Shown here: positions 57,361 through 64,000 of the stretch, in pieces
Layout: the number at the start of each line of letters is the position of its first letter
How positions within the stretch are numbered: position 1 is the stretch's first letter
Source of the DNA: Gordionus sp. m RMFG-2023
Taxonomy: Eukaryota; Nematomorpha; Gordioida; Chordodea; Parachordodidae
NCBI RefSeq assembly: GCF_954871325.1
Contig: NC_088779.1
Location: 15,502,846-15,566,845, forward strand
DNA length: 64,000 bases
Direction: 5' to 3'
The notes under the pieces: model-generated
What the model was told of the DNA's origin: nothing
Databases searched by the model: none
Seen by the model: the letters and a program-made list of their open reading frames with translations, nothing else
Program-made: the position numbers and the translations under genes

Positions 57361-57637
57361 AAAAGATATTATATAAAAAAAATTTTCTAAGATTTTTACA
57401 ATACCTTTTTTAAATTTAAAGCATTATTCTAGTTATCCAAAGAATAAAAATCAGGATAAAATTTGAATAATTTCTTAAATAAACATGAGTGAAAACTCGA
57501 ATTTAGGGTTTTCAGATAATTCTTATTTGTTTAGAATTTTTTATGATCAATTCGAAACACCAAAATAAAAAAAAATAATTTATTATTTATTTATTCTTTG
57601 TAAATAAAATATTACACAATATAAATCAATTACAAAT

Positions 57638-58024
57638 TCAATCATTTAAAGGAATGCATCGAATTCCCTCTTCAATAAACTTTATGGTGTGAGAATAAAA
57701 ATTTGAAAAATTATATGTAAAATAATTGCCTAAAATACTCGTAATAATTGAAATAACTTCATTTCGGTTATTGGGTTTAGGAGAATTTGATCTATATTGA
57801 ATTTTAATTACTCCGAAAAAATTTTCTATCGGATTTAATTGCGGCGAATAGGGTGGCAAAAATATGATATTTGGATAATTCTCACTAATTATCCTCGCTC
57901 GATGTATAGGAGCATTATCCATTATAAGTAATGAATTTGAAGGTAAAAGTGCGAATAATTCATCCAGGTATGCCTTGAATTTTATCGCAGTAAAAGCCCC
58001 ATCTATTATTGTGAATTTTTTCAA
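57638..58024 (-). pseudogene. DDE_3-type transposase, C-terminal half (Tc1/mariner-IS630 group)
   Basis: A 128-codon minus-strand frame. LLIMDNAPIHRA at residues about 33-44 has the second catalytic Asp. NIIFLPPYSPQLNPIENFFG at about 53-72 has the third acidic residue (Glu of NPIEN). The C-terminal ~45 residues are helical-looking and end in a natural stop. The first catalytic Asp and N-terminal helix-turn-helix are missing upstream of 58,024, where the similarity stops abruptly, so this is a 5'-deleted copy. No terminal repeats were found. It does not look like the same gene as the mariner HTH fragment at 42 kb. Confidence 0.82.
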
Positions 58025-61000
58025 TCAACTTATTCCTATTGTGCATAGGTTACTGGAAGTTTTTAAAAATATAATTTTTTCTCAAAATTTTCTTTCAAGT
58101 TTTTAAAAGTTTTTTTAAAAAAGGATGTATTTTTCTCAACAAGTTTTTACAATAATTACGGAAAGTTAAATTGAAGTGTCGGGGCCTCCGTTATGGGTAG
58201 AATGGTTGGTGGCACATCTCGATGAAATTTAAAAATACATATAAGTTCCTAGACATAAATTATTTTTAAAGCGATTCATGTTTTTTATTAACATTAAAAT
58301 GGCGTCTGGAAGACCAGGCTTTTTTTTATGAATTATGCAAAAAAATAATTATATAAATTATGATCTTTTGTTTGAAAATAAATAAAAAAATTAAAACATG
58401 CCTAGAAAATACTTTAAAAAAAACGTCCCAAGACGGAATAATAACTCATGATTTTTTTAAAAAAAAGAAAAAGGATACTCATATTGAGATTTAAGGAAAC
58501 TAAAATTGCCTCGGAACACATGGTTGATTGTAAAATTTTAAAAGTGGATCCATAATTCCAATTGATTTAAGAATTTTTTTAAACTAAAATCTTAAAAAAA
58601 TGATAGCCTGAGGGTGGATGAGAATCTGAAAAGTCGTAATACTTTTTAATTTTTGACCTTTCGGCTTTATAAACAGGGATAATTGAACGTGTTCCACAAG
58701 ATTTATAATTAGCCAATTATAAAGTTAATAGCTCTGCGGCGACTAAACCGCCTTAGATATAAACAACTTATACCATGACTGCCCTGAATACAAAAAAAAT
58801 ATATTTGAATCAAGACTAATTGGGGTATGTTAGTTCATAAGGGAAGGATGAGAGGGGGACTTTATAAAATTTCTAAAGATCTTTTTAATCCATATCTATC
58901 TCTGAGGGGTTTCGGTTGGGTCAGTTATATTTCTTATGTATCATATTTTATAAATCATATGTTTATAATAATATTGGCATTTTCCCTCCAATTTGCAATT
59001 TTTGTTACAGGGATTTTACTTCCCTTTTACCAATTTAAAGAAATTCTTGCCCCTATAATTTTCTATAGGAATTGAAATGAAATTATGGAATATAAACGTT
59101 ATAAAAAAATATGCTATAATATTATATTTATATAAAATGTGAATAATTATAATATGATTTAAAATAACTCTCATATATTATGACACTATAAAAAATATAA
59201 CAAATATTTAGAAATATTTTATGACCATATGTTTAAAAATTAATGTTTTCCCTCTTATAACCCTTTCATGCTACAGGGTTGCCATATCTCCCCCCATCAG
59301 GGGGAGACTCCGGCAATTTTTTGGTTTACACGTAGACATCTCACTTCTGCAAACCGCAATTGGAAACCTATCGCAATTTTTTAAGTTTTTCCACAAATTT
59401 TTTTTAGCATTAACGTTTTTTATATATAAATAATAATTTTGAGAGAGAGTAATTGATTATTTTTATATTTTTAAAATAAATTTTAAATATTTATTCGAAA
59501 AACATGTTTAGTTTGTAAATATCTTCCTATCCTGTTTTATTTTTATCCAATAATAAATACTTGGATCTATTCATAACAATTGAAGGATCACTAATGGATG
59601 GTTTGCGCAAATAACATCCTTTCATTCATATAAGTCAGTACAGTAAAGTATATCAACAGATTGCATGCAATACAAAAATATTCTATAAAAATAATAAATA
59701 CTACAGATGCAACTACAGAATCGTATACACCTATCATGTAGTTCAACATTCACAGAGCTATATATCATCACAATGTGGGTTGAATATTTCCCCGTAATAT
59801 TTAACTACTCCAATATAAGTGCAAACTTTAACACAAAAATGATGGTAAAAATTATCTGAAATTTTGAATCATATTTTTAAATTTAAAAATTTCCCTAAAT
59901 AAAGGATATAAAATTCAGAAATTTCTAATCCACATAGATACCTTATCCCAATATAACATATATATTATCTCTAAAATAATGTATGGCATAATAAAAATAT
60001 AAACCATATTAAAGTAAAATTGACACGAACCAGAAAGGAAAGTCTAAAAAATATTTGAAGGACACAGCTGAGTAAGAAAATGAAATCTTTTATTTTAAAA
60101 AAATCAGATTATTTTAATTAAACATTTTTTTAAAGAAATTAACGTATTACCCGAACATGTTCGTCATAGTGAATGCTCACGTTCAAAATTCGTATAAATA
60201 AAATGAACGCCGTTAACCATGTTTTTTCAAAAAATTAAATTTATTTACATTAAACGCTCGTTTAGAAACACTAAAAATACCGATATGCTCAACTACCTCA
60301 GGTTAGGAATCAAGTATATTAATATAACATATAAACACAAATGGGGTTTTATGTATGATAAAAAGTATTCTATCAAAATAAATTTTCCAAGAAATTATAA
60401 TATACTGAATTATGTATCTAGAAATTTTGCCAAATAATGGCAATTAAAAAAAATTACATAAAATTATTATCATTTTAATTTGACCAACATCTAACTTTTT
60501 ATATAGAATAATAGTATTGGTTCCTTAGCAAAAACCAAAATTGATGAAAGGTACATTTTGATGACTTAATAATTTTCTACAATTAATTGATTAAATTGTG
60601 ATAAAGATGGAAAATGTTTTCAGGATATTTTGCGTCAAAATATTGTAAAATGTAAGATAGAAGAAAAGCAGAGCGCGCGAAAATTAAAAAAAAGGAAGAT
60701 GTTTTTCAAAATCTTCTCTTTGGATTATTATAAATTATTATGATTAAATAAGACAAGGCAAGAATATTAGAAAATTTATATTTCTCTAATTAATAGATAA
60801 ACAATTTTCATAAGTCAATCAAAATATGTGATCCACCAAGGTTACTTAATCTAAACTAAAGTTTTGGAGGGTCATCTTATTAGGACCTAACCCTCCATTC
60901 ATAATTTTTTGATCAAAATTATAAAAGAAAAGTTTTAAAAAATAAATTAAGAGGAGGAAATGTTTACTATTCATTTTCATATCATATTTTGTAATAATTA

Positions 61001-61809
61001 TAATAAAATAGATAAACATCATTAAATTATTAAGTTATAGCTGAATATTTAAATTTAATGCATAATATTAAAATAGAGGTTAAGATAAATATTTTGAATT
61101 TGAGATTTATTCCCTATGAGCTTTTAAATTTGCGACATAGAAGGCTTGGCCTATGGGCGGGTTCAAACCGGAAAATATTGCAGGTTTCTAATTTAGACAA
61201 TTTAGTTTAGATGACTGACATTCATATTACCAGTATTCAGGCCGAGCGTCCATTAATCTAAAAGGATTAAAAAGCTTTTTAAAAAGCACAATGATAGAAG
61301 GTTTTTCCACTAATGAGCATCTATCGGAATTATGAATTTAAAGCTGATAATATGATTAGAATTTTTATAAAAATAAATCCTCCTTAATTACCATCTCCCC
61401 CCTTAAAAAAAATAGATATGGACATGTATTTAAAAAGTATTATAATATGCTGAAGCAAGTGCTAAACCTTCAATCTTAATATGATAAATCCATATTTTCA
61501 AATCAAAAACGAATCCGGAGAAGAGAACCCGGGTTTTTGTAAAACTAAGCAACCCTTGATTAAAAAAACCGAACCACCTCAATTTTTTATAAACCAGAGT
61601 TCGAAATAGTTGAGCATACATTCATATATTAGGAAATAAAAATAATTATATATTTATTTAGGCAAGACTTCAGGAATTTTTTTTACATTTTTGATTTAAT
61701 TATGATAAATTATTTAAATTATTAAGCACATATTCATCTATACCAGTTATTTACTTTAAAATTATTGTCAATTTAAAAGATTATTGAAATGATTGTGAAT
61801 AATTCAACG
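58025..61809. other. AT-rich region, no gene recognised
   Basis: Several open frames of 60-82 codons exist but none shows a known motif. At 59,273 CAGGGTTGCCATATCTCCCC looks like a hAT end without a partner. A palindromic CCCCCCATCAGGGGGAG follows it. If the two IQ exons form one gene, this stretch is part of its intron. Confidence 0.4.
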
Positions 61810-62193
61810 CATAGACGTATCCAGGATTTTGCTAAGGGGGTAGGGGGTAAACACTGTTAGGTGGGGTTTTCCTCCTCAAATTTTATTGGAGGTCTTTAGG
61901 TCCAAATATTGTAGGGCTTTTTTTTGTATTTTTATAAAAATAATTTTGTGTTTTCACTTTTTTTAATAAAAATGCTTTTTAAAAATTTTGAATTATAGCC
62001 AATTAAAAATTATTAACTTTTACTAATTTTTCTTTCAAATTTTTATTTATAGTTAGATATTGTATATATTTGGGAGAGGGAAGTGGGGGATGTAAAGGGG
62101 GAATAATTTTTATTAGCTTAAAATGATATTTACGAAAACATGCAAATTTTTACAATGGGGAGGGGGTATTACCTCTGCTTGATTACGCGCCTG
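61810..62193. mobile_element. hAT-type MITE, 384 bp, relative of the 42,192 element
   Basis: The left end CATAGACGTATCCAGGATTT and right end (reverse complement) CAGGCGCGTAATCAAGC correspond to those of the 1.7-kb element. Internal TTTTATTAGCTTAAAATG and G-run blocks are shared too. Flanking 8-mers ATTCAACG and CTTCAAAG match at 6 of 8, so it is an older insertion. No coding. Confidence 0.78.
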
Positions 62194-62485
62194 CTTCAAA
62201 GTAAAAGATAATAATAAGACATTTCCGAATTGGAGTGAATTACTTCCACTCAAAATTAAACGATAAAAAATTACATAAAAGTTTTAGATTAAATTTTTAT
62301 ATATTTATATTACAGCTAATAAGAGTAAATAATTTTTTTTTTAATGATACATGACTTGTTTATGTTTCGTATTTTGTTTTTTACCTATATCAAAATAATA
62401 ATTTAAAATGTATATTTTTTATATTTATAAATATTCCCTAATCCAAATTGAACGTTTAAAATTTTAGGCTGAACAGAATCAGAAC

Positions 62486-62600
62486 AGAACGCATTTAATT
62501 CCTTAGCCATGAACCGAATCTATTATAAATAAAGGTTCAGAACAAAACCAATTTAATTCTTTAGTCGTGAACCGAATCTATTAATCAAATAAAGGTTAAT
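62486..62600. repeat. Imperfect tandem duplication of about 60 bp
   Basis: Two adjacent copies of a unit containing CATGAACCGAATCTATTA / CGTGAACCGAATCTATTA and ATAAAGGTT. It lies just downstream of the IQ exon, on the presumed intron side. Confidence 0.75.
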
Positions 62601-62603
62601 AAC

Positions 62604-62744
62604 CTTATTAGAGTTAGATAGTAGTCTGTAATCTTTTCGGACCTTGTGACCTTTATATAAGGCCTGGATTCTGATAGCAGCTAAGTTGGGATCGAGAGAG
62701 GTTATAGGTTTTTCGTTGTTTTCTATTTCTTCATAGGATTCCAT
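62604..62744 (-). CDS. Putative first coding exon with an IQ motif (host gene)
   Basis: Minus-strand 47 codons from ATG: MESYEEIENNEKPITSLDPN, then LAAIRIQALYKGHKVRKDYR and LLSNSNK. The stretch AAIRIQALYKGHKVRKDY is an IQ motif (IQxxxKGxxxRK). The border AATAAG|GTTATT gives a phase-0 donor; if it is not used the frame runs on to a stop at 62,553 through low-complexity codons. The N-terminus is acidic. The sequence around the motif, (D/N)P(N/D)xAAxxIQAxxKGxKxRK, repeats in the exon at 54,457-54,561, suggesting an exon duplication within one gene. Product and function unknown. Confidence 0.5.
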
Positions 62745-64000
62745 ATGCTAAAAATTAAAATAATTAGCTAAATTAGGAAAATAAAGTTTAAATTTTTTTA
62801 TAAATAACTACAGTGCAATGAGTTCATCGAGCCTTAATTTAATTGTTCTAAGATATTTTTACAAATTTTTTTCTAAATAAAATAAATGACTTTAATACAC
62901 CTAAATAATAAAAGCCAGCATGCCTTAACGATGACATTGAATGTATAACTAAAATGGTAAGAATTTTAAAATTAATATTAAAGATAGCAAATCATATAAC
63001 TAGTATTCAAATGATTATCTAAATAATTAATTAGCTATATTTAACTCTTTATTAATTATTCTACTTAACTGGGTTAAATACAGGTATTAATTGAATTCGA
63101 TTATTATATTCATTTATATGTCATATTATAAAATTTAATATTGCTTTAGCTTATATTTTCTTTATTTAAAAATAAATGAAGTGCATTTTGTCAAAAAAAT
63201 GTAGCTTTTTTCCATTCTTAAAACCAACATATCTTAGCGAGTAAATGGTGTTGGGAAGTAAAATTTCATTTTTTATTTGCAAAATTTAAAAGAAATATGT
63301 TGGGTCGGATTTTAGTTTATTTATTTTTGGAATCCCCATAAAATTTGCAGTTATGAATAGATATATTTTATTTTTAAAAATTAATATAAAAATTACTATA
63401 TTTTCTTAAAATTTTAAAATATTATTGAAATTTAAAAAGTATATATCCTTTTGTTTATAAAGATTAAATTGTTTAAGAATGAAGGTTAAAAAGATTTTTA
63501 AATTATCATTAGAATGAGGATTTTAATCTTATTATTAAGAATTTTATCTCGAAAGATGTAATTAATTGATAAATTTAATATTTCATCATCATGTGCACTT
63601 TTTCCATGCGCAGTGACTGAAAGGTACTGTTAAACATATTTTAAATTATAAAATTATTCATACGACCTTTTGTATTTTTTCTTTCTTTTTCTTTTTCTTT
63701 TTGTAAAATATATTATAACCTTATTGTACTTTTCTTTCTATATATGCTAAAATAACTTTTCTTAATATAACCTTAAAATATACACATGTAAATATTGTTG
63801 AAATAATAATATATTATATAGTTATAAAAAGATATAATAATTTTTGAGAGAGAAATAAAGATAATAAAATATAACTATCGCCTTCCGTGAAAATATCAGG
63901 TACCATTCTCTGGAATGCCAATATCTCTCACCTAATGACATATATTTGGAAATTTTTTTGATTTTTGTAATGAGCCGCCGACCCGACAGAAAAATAAAAA
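62745..64000. other. AT-rich region, no gene recognised
   Basis: If the IQ exon is real, its promoter or an upstream exon should lie here, but I see no convincing TATA box, acceptor or coding block. A pyrimidine-rich run (TTTCTTTCTTTTTC) lies at about 63,680. Confidence 0.4.

Noticed and set aside
59273-59340. hAT terminus CAGGGTTGCC
   Set aside because: No partner end or TSD found, so not called as an element.
60219-60437. 72-codon basic frame
   Set aside because: Lys/Asn/Tyr/Ile-rich composition expected from random AT-rich DNA; no motif.
61430-61621. 63-codon frame with tryptophan-rich start
   Set aside because: No recognisable motif, no splice context, and base composition like the spacer.

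Overview
The window reads as non-coding, transposon-dominated DNA from a very AT-rich animal genome, about three quarters A+T by eye. Animal origin is inferred from the element set: an RTE-type LINE, a LINE with an embedded PHD-like zinc module, LINEs whose tail resembles a restriction-like endonuclease, ZMYM1-like and BED-finger hAT transposons, a FLYWCH-finger MULE with GT-AG introns, Tc1/mariner pieces, and a Ty3/gypsy-like fossil. Together these suggest an invertebrate such as a cnidarian, arthropod or small parasitic metazoan. The species cannot be named from sequence alone. No bacterial operon, rRNA gene or CRISPR array is visible.

Layout. 0.4-5.6 kb: a near full-length RTE LINE on the minus strand with an 18-bp target-site duplication (TSD). 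Two hAT elements, each with its own 8-bp TSD, are nested inside it. 7.8-9.3 kb: a BED-finger hAT with an exact 8-bp TSD, followed by a tRNA-derived repeat. 10.3-11.8 kb: a 5'-truncated LINE with a 469-codon open frame. 12.2-15.0 kb: three unrelated tandem arrays with units of about 119, 32 and 14 bp; the first has higher-order structure. 17.1-22.6 kb: a 5.5-kb MULE with inverted arms of about 1.35 kb, with 14-bp minisatellite arrays beyond it on both sides in opposite orientation. 25.9-29.0 kb: a decayed autonomous hAT and a hAT-type MITE. 32.8-35.8 kb: a hAT-type foldback MITE and a Harbinger-like MITE. 36.1-40.4 kb: two oppositely oriented fragments of one LINE superfamily around a decayed hAT transposase. 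42.0-48.3 kb: a mariner fragment and two adjacent hAT elements with perfect TSDs, the second 4.2 kb and nearly complete. 50.2-53.2 kb: a broken Ty3/gypsy-like fossil. 53.4-54.1 kb: a LINE fragment. 54.8-55.9 kb: two more tRNA-derived repeats and hAT ends. 57.6 kb: a DDE transposase fragment.

The only plausible host coding sequence is a pair of minus-strand exons, at 62,604-62,744 and 54,457-54,561. Each encodes one IQ (calmodulin-binding) motif, both are in phase 0, and both have splice-like borders. If they belong to one gene, an intron of about 8 kb between them holds several of the elements listed above.

The genes do not form a pathway. The window is a record of successive insertions, datable relative to one another through nesting and TSD quality. 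Coordinates of elements with TSDs are to the base; most other borders are approximate.
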